A DNA stretch of 64,000 bases from Hymenobacter busanensis (GCF_008727865.1 NZ_VTWU01000008.1:89418-153417), one strand, 5' to 3'. Counted from the first letter of the stretch, positions 54,885 to 63,950 are shown. Notes: a model not told the origin generated them from the sequence alone. Numbers and translations: made by a program.

Positions 54885-55586
54885 ATGCCCCACACCTTCT
54901 ACGCCCCCGACCTCGCCGGCCTGGCCTACACCCTGCCCGAAGACGAAAGCAAGCACGCCGTGCGGGTGTTGCGCCTGCGCGAGGGCGACGCGGTAGAGCT
55001 ACTCAATGGCCGCGGCGGCATATTTCGGGCCGCAGTGGCCGAGGCTGAAGCCAAGCGTTGCCAGCTGCGCATTGTGGGCGAGCAGCAAGTACCGCGTCGG
55101 CCCTATTTTGTGCACGTGGCCGTGGCGCCCACCAAAAACCTCGACCGCATGGAGTGGCTGGTGGAAAAAGCCACCGAAATCGGCATCGACCGGCTTTCGT
55201 TTTTGCGTTGCGCCCGCTCCGAGCGCCGCGACCTGAAGCTGGAGCGCCTCGAACGCATAGCCGTCAGCGCCCTCAAGCAGTCGGGCCAGGCATGGCTGCC
55301 GCAACTGGATGAGCTGACGGATTTTGCCGCCTTTGCGCGCACGGTGCAGCCGGCCACGACTTTCATTGCCCACCTGGAAGCGGGCGAACGGACGGCCCTC
55401 AGCCAGGTAGCCGCTGCCGGTCCCGCCTGCTGCGTGCTCATCGGCCCCGAGGGCGACTTTACGCCGGCCGAAATCGAGTTGGCACTGGGGCAGGGCATTC
55501 GGCCCGTCACGCTGGGAGCTTCGCGGCTGCGCACCGAAACGGCGGCTTTGGCGGCCGTTTTTACGGCGCACATTGCCCGCGAGTAA
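54885..55586 (+). CDS. rsmE: 16S rRNA (uracil1498-N3)-methyltransferase
   Basis: RsmE (233 residues) methylates U1498 of 16S rRNA with SAM. The N-terminal PUA-like domain starts MPHTFYAPDLAGLAYTLPED and has SKHAVRVLRLREGD; the C-terminal SPOUT knot is marked by VAPTKNLDRMEWLVEKATEI, LIGPEGDFTPAEIELA and LGASRLRTETAA. Length is normal. Confidence 0.95.
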   Translation: MPHTFYAPDLAGLAYTLPEDESKHAVRVLRLREGDAVELLNGRGGIFRAAVAEAEAKRCQLRIVGEQQVPRRPYFVHVAVAPTKNLDRMEWLVEKATEIGIDRLSFLRCARSERRDLKLERLERIAVSALKQSGQAWLPQLDELTDFAAFARTVQPATTFIAHLEAGERTALSQVAAAGPACCVLIGPEGDFTPAEIELALGQGIRPVTLGASRLRTETAALAAVFTAHIARE

Positions 55587-55603
55587 CCATTATGTGGGTT
55601 CGT

Positions 55604-57037
55604 TTATTCGTCCGTTAGCGCCGAGCAATCGGCTTGGGTGTCGAGGGCAGCCTGCCGTGCGGCTTCCTTGGCCAGCTTTTTCTTTCGCCAGGGCGCATCC
55701 TGCTCCCAGTCGCCGGCCATGATGCAGCCGTAGGGCAGGATTTCATCGACAATGGTAGCCAGGTTGAACTGCCCAATCTGCCGCTTCACGTCGTCGGCAT
55801 CTTTGTAGGCGCTGGGCAGCTCAGAAATATCAATCCGGTTGAAGTAGAAGCGGGCGTCGACACCCCGCGTTTCTTCGGCAAACAGCTCCTCGTTGGTCCA
55901 GCCGCTCTTGCTCATTTTGTGTCGGGTACGGCTCAGGTTGCGGCCGGCGCCGTGGGGCGCGAAACCCAGGTTGTTGCCGGTGGTAGTTCCCTCCACAATC
56001 AGGATGGGCTGGGCCATGTTCAGCGGAATGATGCGCGGACCGGTAATGTCGGGCAGGAATTTGGGGGCCAGGGGCGTAGCGCCCTTGGCGTGGTAAAACA
56101 GCTCCCCGTCGCGGAACACGAAGTTGTGTTCGTTCCAGTACCGCTGCTGCACCGCCGCCCCGAGCTCGGCTGCAATAGCGTCGTGCAGGCACAGGTGGTT
56201 TTGCTTGGTCCACTTCCGAATGGTTTGCAACGCCGCCCAGTACTGCTCCCCTTCCACCGTCTGGCTCGGAATCCAGGCGTTGGCCGGAGCCGTTTCGGGC
56301 GACAGTTCCTGCCGGAATCGTTCGGCCACCTGCATGCCCTTGCTGTAGAGGGCCGCGCCCGGACCACGCGACCCGTGATGGGTCACGAGCACCGTGTCGC
56401 CGGTAGCGCGGGAAGTGCCCACGTACAGAAAATGGTTGCCGTCGCCTTGAGTACCCAGATGTTCCTGGGCAAAATTCAGGCTGCGCAACGAATTCAGAAA
56501 CGGGTTGGCCTGAAACTCCGCCAAAATATCGGCTGGCAGGGCAAACTGCTTTTCGGCTGGGCGGCCGCCGGGGCCAAAGTGCGTAATCTGCTGGGCCACG
56601 TCCAACACGCGCTTCGGCTCCACTGGGCCCAGGTTGGTGAGCATCACCGAGCAGCAGATGTCGGCGCTGTGCATGCCGGGGTGAATGGCGTTGCGGGTGG
56701 CCACGATGCCGCCTACCGGAATGGTACCCAACGGGCCCGCCGGGCAGGCATCGGGCATGATGGCCCCGGTCACCACGGTGGGCGTGCGCATGAGCAGGTG
56801 CATCGACTGCTTCACGTAGTCGATGTTGGCCTGCTCCACCGCCGTATCCGCACTGATATTCTCGTGAAAAGCCACCGGCGCGGCCAGCAGTGGAATTGCT
56901 GGCGCGGGCTTCATGGTATCGAGGTAAGCCAGCAGGGCCTCGTCCGCCAGACCGTGCGCGTTGATGTGCTCCAGGGCTTCTTTAAACCATTTGCCCGGCT
57001 TCAGGCCCATTGCCACTAACTCTTTACCCGTCACCAT
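55604..57037 (-). CDS. rtcB: RtcB-family RNA ligase
   Basis: A 477-residue RtcB-like protein. RtcB joins 2',3'-cyclic phosphate and 5'-OH RNA ends via a guanylated His. Metal-binding words HSADICCSVML (D-x2-C), GTQGDGNHFLYVG (N-x3-H), HHGSRGPGA and the guanylation-site region PHGAGRNLSRTRHK are all present. It is longer than E. coli RtcB. No archease, RtcA or RtcR gene is adjacent, so the in vivo role (tRNA or rRNA repair) is open. Confidence 0.92.
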   Translation of the reverse strand: MVTGKELVAMGLKPGKWFKEALEHINAHGLADEALLAYLDTMKPAPAIPLLAAPVAFHENISADTAVEQANIDYVKQSMHLLMRTPTVVTGAIMPDACPAGPLGTIPVGGIVATRNAIHPGMHSADICCSVMLTNLGPVEPKRVLDVAQQITHFGPGGRPAEKQFALPADILAEFQANPFLNSLRSLNFAQEHLGTQGDGNHFLYVGTSRATGDTVLVTHHGSRGPGAALYSKGMQVAERFRQELSPETAPANAWIPSQTVEGEQYWAALQTIRKWTKQNHLCLHDAIAAELGAAVQQRYWNEHNFVFRDGELFYHAKGATPLAPKFLPDITGPRIIPLNMAQPILIVEGTTTGNNLGFAPHGAGRNLSRTRHKMSKSGWTNEELFAEETRGVDARFYFNRIDISELPSAYKDADDVKRQIGQFNLATIVDEILPYGCIMAGDWEQDAPWRKKKLAKEAARQAALDTQADCSALTDE

Positions 57038-57245
57038 TTTTTCGAATCGTTTCTAAAATTCTGCCTTTTGACAACTCAGGCGAAGGACAAGAAACGAAAT
57101 TAACGGGAAGCATTCTTCAAGGCCCGAACTCCGTCAATGACACACGTATTTCGCTTGGTAGCGGAAAATAGCCCCTTTCCGCAGCCCTGAACTTTCCGCG
57201 CCACCCTTTACTTTGTACAGAGGCGCTGCTCTGCCTTTCCATCCC

Positions 57246-57911
57246 ATGCTGAAAAACCTCCTGCTCGTTCTGGCGCTGCTCTTTTCCCTCTCGGCCGCTG
57301 CCCCCGTAGCGCCCAGCTTCCGCATTGCCCGCCTCGAGTACGGCGGGGGCGGCGACTGGTACGGCAACAAAACCTCGCTGCCGAACCTGATTCGTTACTG
57401 CAACCAGACGCTGAAAACCAACATTGCGCCCGACGAAGCCACCGTGGAGCCCGGCTCGCCCGAGCTGCTGCAGTACCCCTTCGTGCACATGACCGGCCAC
57501 GGCAACGTGGTATTTACCGACGCCGAAGCCAAAAACCTGCGCCGCTACCTTACCGGCGGCGGCTTTTTGCACATCGACGACAACTATGGCCTAGACAAGT
57601 TCATCCGGCCCGAAATGAAGAAGGTGTTTCCCGAGCTGGACTTCGTGGAGTTGCCGTTCTCCCACCCCATCTACCACCAAAAGTTCTCCTTCCCCAAGGG
57701 CCTGCCCAAAGTGCACGAGCACGACGGCAAGCGCCCCCAGGGCTTTGGCATCGTCTACAAAGGCCGCTTGGTGTGCTTCTACAGCTACGAGTGCGACCTG
57801 GGCAACGGCTGGGAAGACGTGGGCACCTACCCCGGCGACTCGCCCGACAAGCACGACCAGGCCCTGCGCATGGGTGCCAACCTGCTGGCCTACGCCCTGA
57901 CGCAGGAATAG
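57246..57911 (+). CDS. DUF4159-domain exported protein
   Basis: A 221-residue protein with an N-terminal signal peptide (MLKNLLLVLALLFSLSAAA). The rest is a single DUF4159 domain: FRIARLEYGGGGDWYGNKTS, VHMTGHGNVVFTDAEAKNLR, YLTGGGFLHIDDNYG and LPFSHPIYH. The domain has a GATase1-like fold and is common in Bacteroidota; function unknown. A TTTACTTTG promoter-like box is about 35 bases upstream. Confidence 0.88.
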   Translation: MLKNLLLVLALLFSLSAAAPVAPSFRIARLEYGGGGDWYGNKTSLPNLIRYCNQTLKTNIAPDEATVEPGSPELLQYPFVHMTGHGNVVFTDAEAKNLRRYLTGGGFLHIDDNYGLDKFIRPEMKKVFPELDFVELPFSHPIYHQKFSFPKGLPKVHEHDGKRPQGFGIVYKGRLVCFYSYECDLGNGWEDVGTYPGDSPDKHDQALRMGANLLAYALTQE

Positions 57912-57950
57912 CGCATCCAGCCCAGTACGGCCAGGAAGTTACTGCGTCAC

Positions 57951-58523
57951 CTAATAATCACGCCGCTGCAGCACTTCTGCCAACACAAACGCGGCACGCA
58001 CATCGGCCGGGTTGCGCAGGCGCGCCGCTACCTCGGCGGCTGTGGTAACGGCGGGGCGCTCGGCGGCTTGGCGGCTCCAGTAGTCTTCGTGGGGGTGCGC
58101 CTTGCTCACGCGCGGCAGCGACGAGGCCCGGCGGGCTTCGGCGACGACCGGGGTTTCCTGGCTGCGGGCCACGCGGCGAGTAGCCGGCTCTTCGAGGCTG
58201 CGGGCGGCCCGGTCGGGCACTTCGAGCGTGCGCGGTGCAGGCGCAGTTTCGCGAGGTACAGCCCGCCCCGCGGGCGTGGTTTCGGCAGGCGCAGCGGATT
58301 GCCCACGCTGGTTCTGCTGCTTCATTTGCTGCAGCAGTTCCTCAAACGACGGCGCCCCGGGCGGGCGCACAGGCCGGGGGGCTGAGGTACGTTGGTCGGG
58401 GCCAGGCAGGCGGCGCTCCTGCGCCTCGCGGCGCATGGTTTCGCGCGCCTTCCGCACGAGGCGCACCACAAACACCACCAGACCAAACAGGATGAGCAGC
58501 AGGGTTTGCAGTTTTTCGGGCAT
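57951..58523 (-). CDS. Single-pass membrane protein with conserved C-terminal helix
   Basis: A 190-residue protein: one N-terminal TM helix (LQTLLLILFGLVVFVVRLV), a long Arg/Pro/Ala/Glu low-complexity stalk, and a C-terminal helix LRNPADVRAAFVLAEVLQRR that is recurrent in Bacteroidota proteins of this type. No enzymatic motif. It is 32 bases after the Ada-like gene and is the last gene of the minus-strand run. Confidence 0.7.
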   Translation of the reverse strand: MPEKLQTLLLILFGLVVFVVRLVRKARETMRREAQERRLPGPDQRTSAPRPVRPPGAPSFEELLQQMKQQNQRGQSAAPAETTPAGRAVPRETAPAPRTLEVPDRAARSLEEPATRRVARSQETPVVAEARRASSLPRVSKAHPHEDYWSRQAAERPAVTTAAEVAARLRNPADVRAAFVLAEVLQRRDY

Positions 58524-58555
58524 GGCGGTGGGGCTAAACCAATGACGCCCTTAAG

Positions 58556-59461
58556 CTACGCGAATTGCCCGGCTTGGCGTTCAGCTTGCGCCATTTCCCA
58601 CCCAATCAGCGCCTTTTTGGTGGTCGTGCCCCATCGGTACTCGCCCAGCACGCCCTCTTTGCGAATTACGCGGTGACAGGGAATCAGGTAGGCCACGGGG
58701 TTGGCCCCTACGGCCGAGCCGACGGCCTGCAGGGCTTTGGGCTGCCCAATGGCCTGCGCAATGTGCTGATAACTTACCAACTGCCCCTCGCCTATCCGCA
58801 ACAGCGCTTCCCACACTTTCACCTGAAAATTGGTACCGCGCACCAATAAGTGCAGCGGCTGGCCGGCCGAGGGCGCAAACGCCCGGGACAGCAGCGGGGC
58901 CGTTCGGGCAGTATCTTCTTCAATATGCGCTTCGGGCCAGGCCTTGCGCAAGTCGGCCAGAGCAAGACTGGTATCGGGTTGCTCGGGCGCCAGCAAGGCC
59001 AGCCCGCAGATGCCCCGCTCGGTGGCCGACAGCAACGCCGGGCCAAACGGTGTGTCGTGCAGGCCGTAGGCAATGCGCACGCCCGCGCCGCCGGTACGAA
59101 ACTCGTGCGGGGTCACGGCTTCCAGCGTCACAAACAAATCGTGCAGGCGCGAGGGCGCCGAAAGGCCGGCCGCTTCGGCAGCCTCCGTCAGGCTACCGGT
59201 TTGGGCAAGGCGCTGCTTCAGGAAATCGGCCGTGAGGTACTGCACAAACCGCTTGGGGCTGATGCCGGCCCACTCGCTGAACAGCCGCTGGAAGTGAAAC
59301 GGGCTCAGGTGCACAGCCGCGGCCACATCGTCGAGGCTGGGCTGCTGCCGAAAATTCGCCTCCAAAAACCGGATGGCCCGGGCCACACGCTGGTAGTCGG
59401 TGAGCGGCTGGTCGGCAGCGGGCAAGGGCGAAAAAGCGGGCGGAAAAAGCAACGTTTGCAT
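58556..59461 (-). CDS. AraC-type regulator fused to O6-methylguanine-DNA methyltransferase (Ada-like)
   Basis: A 301-residue fusion: AraC HTH (residues ~25-115, LDDVAAAVHLSPFHFQRLFSE and GISPKRF), then the Ada RNase-like domain (~125-210) and the MGMT catalytic domain with IPCHRVI, methyl-acceptor Cys262. The N-terminal zinc/phosphotriester-methyl domain of E. coli Ada is absent, so it cannot sense phosphotriesters in the Ada manner. Role: suicidal repair of O6-alkylguanine plus possible transcription control. A label as AraC/MGMT bifunctional protein is secure; its targets are not. Confidence 0.93.
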   Translation of the reverse strand: MQTLLFPPAFSPLPAADQPLTDYQRVARAIRFLEANFRQQPSLDDVAAAVHLSPFHFQRLFSEWAGISPKRFVQYLTADFLKQRLAQTGSLTEAAEAAGLSAPSRLHDLFVTLEAVTPHEFRTGGAGVRIAYGLHDTPFGPALLSATERGICGLALLAPEQPDTSLALADLRKAWPEAHIEEDTARTAPLLSRAFAPSAGQPLHLLVRGTNFQVKVWEALLRIGEGQLVSYQHIAQAIGQPKALQAVGSAVGANPVAYLIPCHRVIRKEGVLGEYRWGTTTKKALIGWEMAQAERQAGQFA

Positions 59462-59514
59462 AGGTGTAAAGCTACGCCCGGCTCCACGGCCCGGCCAACC
59501 CGATTCTTGCGGAG

Positions 59515-60690
59515 TTAACGGTCCGCCGTGTCGATGCGAATGTCGGGGTAGCGCTGCCCAAGCTGCTGGAGGGCGTTGGGAGATTGGCCGCGCAATTCGG
59601 CGTCGAAGAAAGCCGTCAGCAGCGCCGCAGTCAAGCGCAGGCCCTGCACACCGTCGACTCGACCGAAACGGTTGCGGCGCAGTTTCTCGGGCACGGCGGC
59701 CGGAGGCAGCAACGCCGCGTCCTGAAAATTGCTATGGTAGAAGCCCGGAAGCCATATCCGGGAGGATTTCGGCGCTGTGCGCCTCAGCCGGTCCCACACG
59801 TCTTGGCGACGGGCCTCCGAGCGGTCCTGCTGCGCCCACGCAGTCACAGGCTGGTTAGGTAGCCCCGGTGGCTCTGAAGTCAGGTAGAGCACATGTTGGC
59901 TAAGCGTACCCGTCGTTTCGGCCTCGTCGAAATCCCCGTCAAGATTGGCCACGGCCCGCAGTTGGGGAGCTAGCTGACCAGCCCCGACGGCCGCTGCCCC
60001 GCCAATTGAATGCCCCAGCGCCCCCACCCGGCTCAGGTCCAACCGGCCGTTCATCGGGCTACCCACAGTTTGATTCAGGCGCGGCAGTTGCTGGAGCACG
60101 AAGCGAAAATCGGCCACGAGCGGCGCGTGCTCGTGGAGGCCTGTTCCTTCGAGTAGTTCCCCGCTTTGCAGCTGTACCACGCCCGCGTACTGCGGCGGTG
60201 CCCAGGCCACTACGGCATAGCCTTGGCTGGCCAGTTCTTCGAGCAGCGTGCTATAATCAGTCGGCAGCCAATGTAGGCCAGGGGCAAACAGCAACACGGG
60301 CAACGCCCCCGCCCCCGGAGCCGCCGGTGCATTGCGTACGGCCGTGGTACGCAGCCCCAGCAACGCCGTAGCGGCACCCGGGCCTAGCCGGCGGCCTACC
60401 AGTTCGCGGTAGCGCTGCGACCATGCCGGCTGCGACAGCACGCTATCGGCCGGTGCAACGCTGCCGGTTTGCGCCGTGGGGTAATACACCCACAGCGGTA
60501 GTTCCCGGTTCCGCGCGGGGTCTTTCCAGTAGTAGAACGTGCGGCCTACGCCAAACGGCCCGCTGGGCGCCGGCAGCTGAATATTGGCTACGGGAAGCTG
60601 CACGGCGGCCTGGTCAGTAGAGCCCGAATGGCAGGCCGCCACACTCAGCCACGCCGTCAACAATAAGCTACAATAACGCATAGCAGTCAT
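59515..60690 (-). CDS. Lipoprotein alpha/beta hydrolase (PAF-acetylhydrolase-like)
   Basis: A 391-residue predicted lipoprotein (MRYCSLLLTAWLSVAAC, lipid Cys). The alpha/beta-hydrolase core has the oxyanion segment LPVLLFAPGLHW and the nucleophile elbow GHSIGGAAA, with a later Asp region NLDGDFDEAE. The layout (PLWVYYPT; GY.VVAW..P) matches the platelet-activating-factor acetylhydrolase/dienelactone group, suggesting esterase activity on lipids or xenobiotic esters. Start could be either of two ATGs 9 bases apart. It follows the acyltransferase gene by 13 bases. Confidence 0.82.
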   Translation of the reverse strand: MTAMRYCSLLLTAWLSVAACHSGSTDQAAVQLPVANIQLPAPSGPFGVGRTFYYWKDPARNRELPLWVYYPTAQTGSVAPADSVLSQPAWSQRYRELVGRRLGPGAATALLGLRTTAVRNAPAAPGAGALPVLLFAPGLHWLPTDYSTLLEELASQGYAVVAWAPPQYAGVVQLQSGELLEGTGLHEHAPLVADFRFVLQQLPRLNQTVGSPMNGRLDLSRVGALGHSIGGAAAVGAGQLAPQLRAVANLDGDFDEAETTGTLSQHVLYLTSEPPGLPNQPVTAWAQQDRSEARRQDVWDRLRRTAPKSSRIWLPGFYHSNFQDAALLPPAAVPEKLRRNRFGRVDGVQGLRLTAALLTAFFDAELRGQSPNALQQLGQRYPDIRIDTADR

Positions 60691-60703
60691 GAAGCATCCC
60701 AAC

Positions 60704-61261
60704 TTACCGCACGCCCTGCTCCGGGAAACGGCCCTTTTTGGTGCGGTAAAAACTCTGGATTTTCTCCAGGTCCGCCTCGTAGTTGCCGGTGGGGTACACG
60801 GCGGGACCCACGCCGGCTTCTTTGTTGGCGTAGTCGAGGTAGCCGAGCAGAATGGGTACCCCGGCGCCCATTGCGGCGTGGTAAAAGCCCTTGCGCCAGC
60901 GCGGCTGGTATTTGCGCGTGCCTTCGGGCGTCACCAGAATAATCAGCTCGGGGTACTGCTTAAACAGCTCCACCATGGTTTCCACGGTGCTGTTGTTCTT
61001 GCTGCGGTCGATAGGTAAGGCCCCTAGGCTCATGATGAGCTTGCCGAGCACGGGTATTTCGGTCCACTCCTTCTTGATGGTGAGGCGCACGTCGCGGCGC
61101 ATCAGGAAGAAAGCGGCGCGGGCGTACATGAAGTCCCAGTTGCTGGTGTGGGGCGCGGCAATCATCACGCCTTGCCGAATGTCGGGCGGAATAACGGTGC
61201 CCAGCCGCCAGCCGGTAATCTTAAACCAGAACTTGGAAAACGCCAGCCAAAAGCCGTTCAT
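60704..61261 (-). CDS. PlsC-like 1-acylglycerol-3-phosphate acyltransferase
   Basis: A 185-residue acyltransferase of the LPLAT superfamily. Catalytic block I is HTSNWDF (H-x4-D), block III is LVTPEGTRKY (EGTR). An N-terminal amphipathic stretch (GFWLAFSKFWFKITGWRLG) probably contacts the inner membrane. It transfers acyl chains to lysophosphatidic acid or a related lipid; it is shorter than E. coli PlsC. It sits between patatin (33 bases) and a lipoprotein esterase (13 bases), suggesting a lipid-remodelling operon. Confidence 0.9.
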   Translation of the reverse strand: MNGFWLAFSKFWFKITGWRLGTVIPPDIRQGVMIAAPHTSNWDFMYARAAFFLMRRDVRLTIKKEWTEIPVLGKLIMSLGALPIDRSKNNSTVETMVELFKQYPELIILVTPEGTRKYQPRWRKGFYHAAMGAGVPILLGYLDYANKEAGVGPAVYPTGNYEADLEKIQSFYRTKKGRFPEQGVR

Positions 61262-61294
61262 AAACGCAGGAAAGAGCCGTAGGAAAAGCCAAAA

Positions 61295-62107
61295 CTACCC
61301 AAAATCCACGGCTGGTGCGGGTTTTTCCACCAGCGCCCGTAGCTCCCCGGCCCGCGCCAGCGTGTAGCGGTAGCCGATATCGAACAGCTCGGCGGCGTGG
61401 CGCAGGTCCAGAATGCTGAAACGACGCAGCTCCGCTGGCTGCAGCACCAGCTCGCAGCGGGCCATGCGCGGCGCCACGTTGGTGCTGATGGCCAGAAAAA
61501 ACGTGCGTTCGGCCACGTGGCGCATGGTGGTAATGGGCGCTTCGAGGTTGAGTACGTTGGTGTGCACGCCCACCACGGCTAGATCGGCGCGGCCTTCCAA
61601 GGGTTCTATGGGAAGGTTGTTGAGCAAACCGCCGTCGACCAGCACCCGCCCTTGGTATTCCACGGGTTGAAACACCACCGGCACGGCCGAGGTGGCCAGC
61701 AGCGCCGGCGTGAGCAGGCCTTCGTCGAAGTACACCGTTTCGCCGGCCGCCAGATCGGTAGCAGCCAGCGTTACGGGCAGGCGCAGGTCGGCAAAGGTTT
61801 GGTTGCCGGGCAAATGAGCCGCAAACAACCGCTCCAGCATCGACACCCGCACCAAGCCCCGCCCGAACGCCGGGCGTAGCAACCGCAAAAAGCGCGTATC
61901 GGTGAGCAGCCGCAATACCTCCCGCGGCGGAATACCGGCGGCATAGAACACTGCCGCCAGCCCACCCGAGCTGACGCCCGACAACCGCCCAATGGGCAAT
62001 TGCAATTCGTCGAGGGCTTCCAGCACGCCCAAATGGGCAATGCCCCGGGCCGCCCCGCCCGACATGGCCAAGCCCAGCTTGCGGGGCGTAGGGTTCGATT
62101 CGCTCAC
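61295..62107 (-). CDS. Patatin-like phospholipase
   Basis: A 270-residue cytosolic/peripheral lipid acyl hydrolase. The oxyanion loop SGGAARGIAHLGVLE, nucleophile GVSSGG (G-x-S-x-G) and catalytic Asp in VDGGLLNNLP (DGG) are intact. No extra domains or signal peptide. It starts 7 bases after the MBL gene ends, so they are co-transcribed. Confidence 0.92.
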   Translation of the reverse strand: MSESNPTPRKLGLAMSGGAARGIAHLGVLEALDELQLPIGRLSGVSSGGLAAVFYAAGIPPREVLRLLTDTRFLRLLRPAFGRGLVRVSMLERLFAAHLPGNQTFADLRLPVTLAATDLAAGETVYFDEGLLTPALLATSAVPVVFQPVEYQGRVLVDGGLLNNLPIEPLEGRADLAVVGVHTNVLNLEAPITTMRHVAERTFFLAISTNVAPRMARCELVLQPAELRRFSILDLRHAAELFDIGYRYTLARAGELRALVEKPAPAVDFG

Positions 62108-62114
62108 CAGCCGC

Positions 62115-62960
62115 TTACAGATCCGTGAGGCGCAACGTTTCGGCCAGGCGCACGCCGCGCTCGGTACGCACCACCGTGCAGGCCTCTACTTGGGCATCGT
62201 GCTCAAACACCAACACCCAGTTTTCGGCCGCCGCCCGCTCCAGCAGCAGCTCCTTCTCGCTCAGGGTTTGCAAGGGGCGCACGTCGTAGCTCATCACGTA
62301 AGGCAGCGGCAAATGCCCCGCCGAAGGAATAAGGTCGGCTACAAACGCCAGCGTACGGCCCTTGTAAGTAACGACGGGCAGCATCATCTGCTCGGTATGT
62401 CCGTCCACAAAAACCAGGTTCTGCAACATGGGCAGGGACGCCCCAAAGCTATTGGGGGTCAGAAATTGCAGCTGCCCGCTTTCCTGAATTGGCAGGATGT
62501 TTTCCTTTAAGAACGAAGCCTTTTCGCGGGCGTTCGGCTGCACGGCCCATTCCCAGTGCGCCTGGTTCGACCAGTACGTGGCGTTGGGGAAAGCCACTTG
62601 CAGCCGGTCGGCCGCCGTACGCACCACGGCGCCGCCGCAATGGTCGAAGTGCAAGTGGGTGAGCAGCACGTCGGTAATATCAGCCGCAGTAAAGCCCAAA
62701 TGGCGCAAGGATTTCTCCAGCGTGTCGTCGCCGTGCAGGTAAAAATGCCCGCGAAACTTGGCGTCCTGCTTGTCGCCGATGCCGGTGTCGACAAGTACCA
62801 AACGGCCGGCGTCTTCCAGCAGCAGGCAACGCAGGGCCCAAGTGCACATGTTGTTGTCGTCGGCGGGGTTGAGCTTGTGCCAGAGCGACTTGGGCACCAC
62901 GCCAAACATGGCGCCGCCATCGAGCTTAAACAGTCCGGTGTCGAGGGAATAGACGTTCAT
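62115..62960 (-). CDS. MBL-fold metallo-hydrolase
   Basis: A 281-residue metallo-beta-lactamase-fold enzyme. The metal motif LLTHLHFDHCGG (H-x-H-x-D-H), LVDTGIGD, and FVDGHTEQMML with a later EHD (FEHDAQVEACTV) complete the dinuclear site. The closest look is the quorum-quenching/lactonase-like N-terminal group (MNVYSLDTGLFKLDGGAMFGV), but activity is unassigned. First gene of the run MBL-patatin-plsC-esterase-Ada-membrane protein. Confidence 0.9.
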   Translation of the reverse strand: MNVYSLDTGLFKLDGGAMFGVVPKSLWHKLNPADDNNMCTWALRCLLLEDAGRLVLVDTGIGDKQDAKFRGHFYLHGDDTLEKSLRHLGFTAADITDVLLTHLHFDHCGGAVVRTAADRLQVAFPNATYWSNQAHWEWAVQPNAREKASFLKENILPIQESGQLQFLTPNSFGASLPMLQNLVFVDGHTEQMMLPVVTYKGRTLAFVADLIPSAGHLPLPYVMSYDVRPLQTLSEKELLLERAAAENWVLVFEHDAQVEACTVVRTERGVRLAETLRLTDL

Positions 62961-63000
62961 GGGCGCAAGATGCGTAAACACCCAGTCAAGCCCCAAAAAA

Positions 63001-63039
63001 ATACCCGCTCCGGTAGCCATCGGGTACCGGAGCGGGTAT
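63001..63039 (-). terminator. Terminator of the small secreted-protein gene
   Basis: A perfect 15-bp stem (ATACCCGCTCCGGTA arm) with a 9-base loop, followed on the minus strand by seven T residues. It separates the small gene from the MBL operon. Confidence 0.9.
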
Positions 63040-63062
63040 CAGCTCGCAAGCCGAAGGGTGTA

Positions 63063-63284
63063 TTAGTGTACCCACGCCAGCAGCCCGCGGAACGGGTTAC
63101 CTGCACCCTTGTAACGGGTGTAGTTGGGGCGGTGAACATAGGCCTTTTTCCGCTGCATAGCCCGCGTGCTGCGCGGCATGGGACGCGCTGCCGTCACCGT
63201 AGTCCCCGCGCCATGTGCCTCCACCGAAATTGAACCGCCGCCAAAAACGAGCAGCACTGCAAAGAGAAGTACAAACTTGGACAT
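63063..63284 (-). CDS. Small secreted basic protein
   Basis: A 73-residue protein with a signal peptide (MSKFVLLFAVLLVFGGGSISVEA) and a basic, Arg/Pro/Tyr-rich mature part ending NPFRGLLAWVH. No family recognised; such short basic exported proteins are common in Cytophagales genomes. It has its own TATATTTG promoter box 32 bases upstream of the ATG and a strong terminator, supporting real expression. Confidence 0.6.
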   Translation of the reverse strand: MSKFVLLFAVLLVFGGGSISVEAHGAGTTVTAARPMPRSTRAMQRKKAYVHRPNYTRYKGAGNPFRGLLAWVH

Positions 63285-63316
63285 AAAACAGAAAAAGTAA
63301 AAGTGAAAGAGTGATT

Positions 63317-63324
63317 CAAATATA
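63317..63324 (-). promoter_or_regulatory. TATATTTG promoter -7 box for the small secreted protein
   Basis: Exact TAnnTTTG match on the minus strand within AT-rich DNA, 32 bases before the ATG. Confidence 0.5.
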
Positions 63325-63606
63325 AAACTATTCCAAGTAATTCGACCATATACAGGCAAATAAATTTTGTTATTTCAATATCTCACCAGAAATTAATGAA
63401 CAAATACAATTCTATAATAAGATTTAATCAACTAATCACACACGATAGTCACCACCGCAAAACAGCTTCTTGATATTGTACTTACCCGCATTCCTGAGCC
63501 TTCGACCTAGATTTTACCCACCACATCAATATGTGGTATCTTCTACGAGCACGACCTCGTTCATTACAAGAGCAACTTGGCCGCTAAGGCTTTCCTGCTT
63601 TTGTGT
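63325..63606. other. AT-rich intergenic stretch
   Basis: About 280 bases, the first half strikingly AT-rich for this genome. It has no intact gene on either strand; it separates the small secreted gene from the short plus-strand ORF next to the tRNA. Confidence 0.6.
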
Positions 63607-63864
63607 ATGCACGACGGATATTTACTCGAGCTGGGCTTTGAGCCGTGGGAAGCTGCTCACCAGTGGCAAACGAGCATGTACATTCACCGTCACACCGCCC
63701 GCGACGGTGCGCGGCTGTATATCTCAGTTCCGAACAAGTCGGTTCCCGCTCGCGCTACATCCACGGAGCAAGCCTTGTTGGCCCAAACGGTTCAGGCCTT
63801 TTTCCGCAAACACGGAGGCCAATCGATTGCGCCTCCCTCCGACCTGCGGACCTTGGCCAACTAA
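63607..63864 (+). CDS. Hypothetical protein next to tRNA-Asp
   Basis: An 85-residue protein from the ATG (MHDGYLLELGFEPWEAAHQW). The frame is open further upstream and reads protein-like (FYEHDLVHYKSNLAAKAFLL); a TTG at 63577 or a non-canonical start could give 95 or more residues. Words LYISVPNKSVPARA and LAQTVQAFFRKHGG are not recognised. It ends 49 bases before the terminator shared with tRNA-Asp. Confidence 0.5.
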   Translation: MHDGYLLELGFEPWEAAHQWQTSMYIHRHTARDGARLYISVPNKSVPARATSTEQALLAQTVQAFFRKHGGQSIAPPSDLRTLAN

Positions 63865-63913
63865 GCGAGAGAAACTGCAAAGCCAGCAACACCTTATAAA
63901 CCGGCAATAACCG

Positions 63914-63949
63914 AAAAAGGCCACCCGCACATGTGCGGGTGGCCTTTTT
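63914..63949. terminator. Perfect-palindrome terminator of tRNA-Asp and the short gene
   Basis: A 36-base perfect palindrome (arm AAAAAGGCCACCCGCACA) with T runs on both strands, directly after the tRNA 3' end on the minus strand. Confidence 0.9.
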
Positions 63950-63950
63950 G

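Noticed and set aside
55604..57037. Link between rtcB and the sigma-54 activator as an Rtc RNA-repair regulon
   Set aside because: The activator lacks the CARF-type N-terminal domain of RtcR, is 16 kb away, and no sigma-54 site was seen before rtcB.
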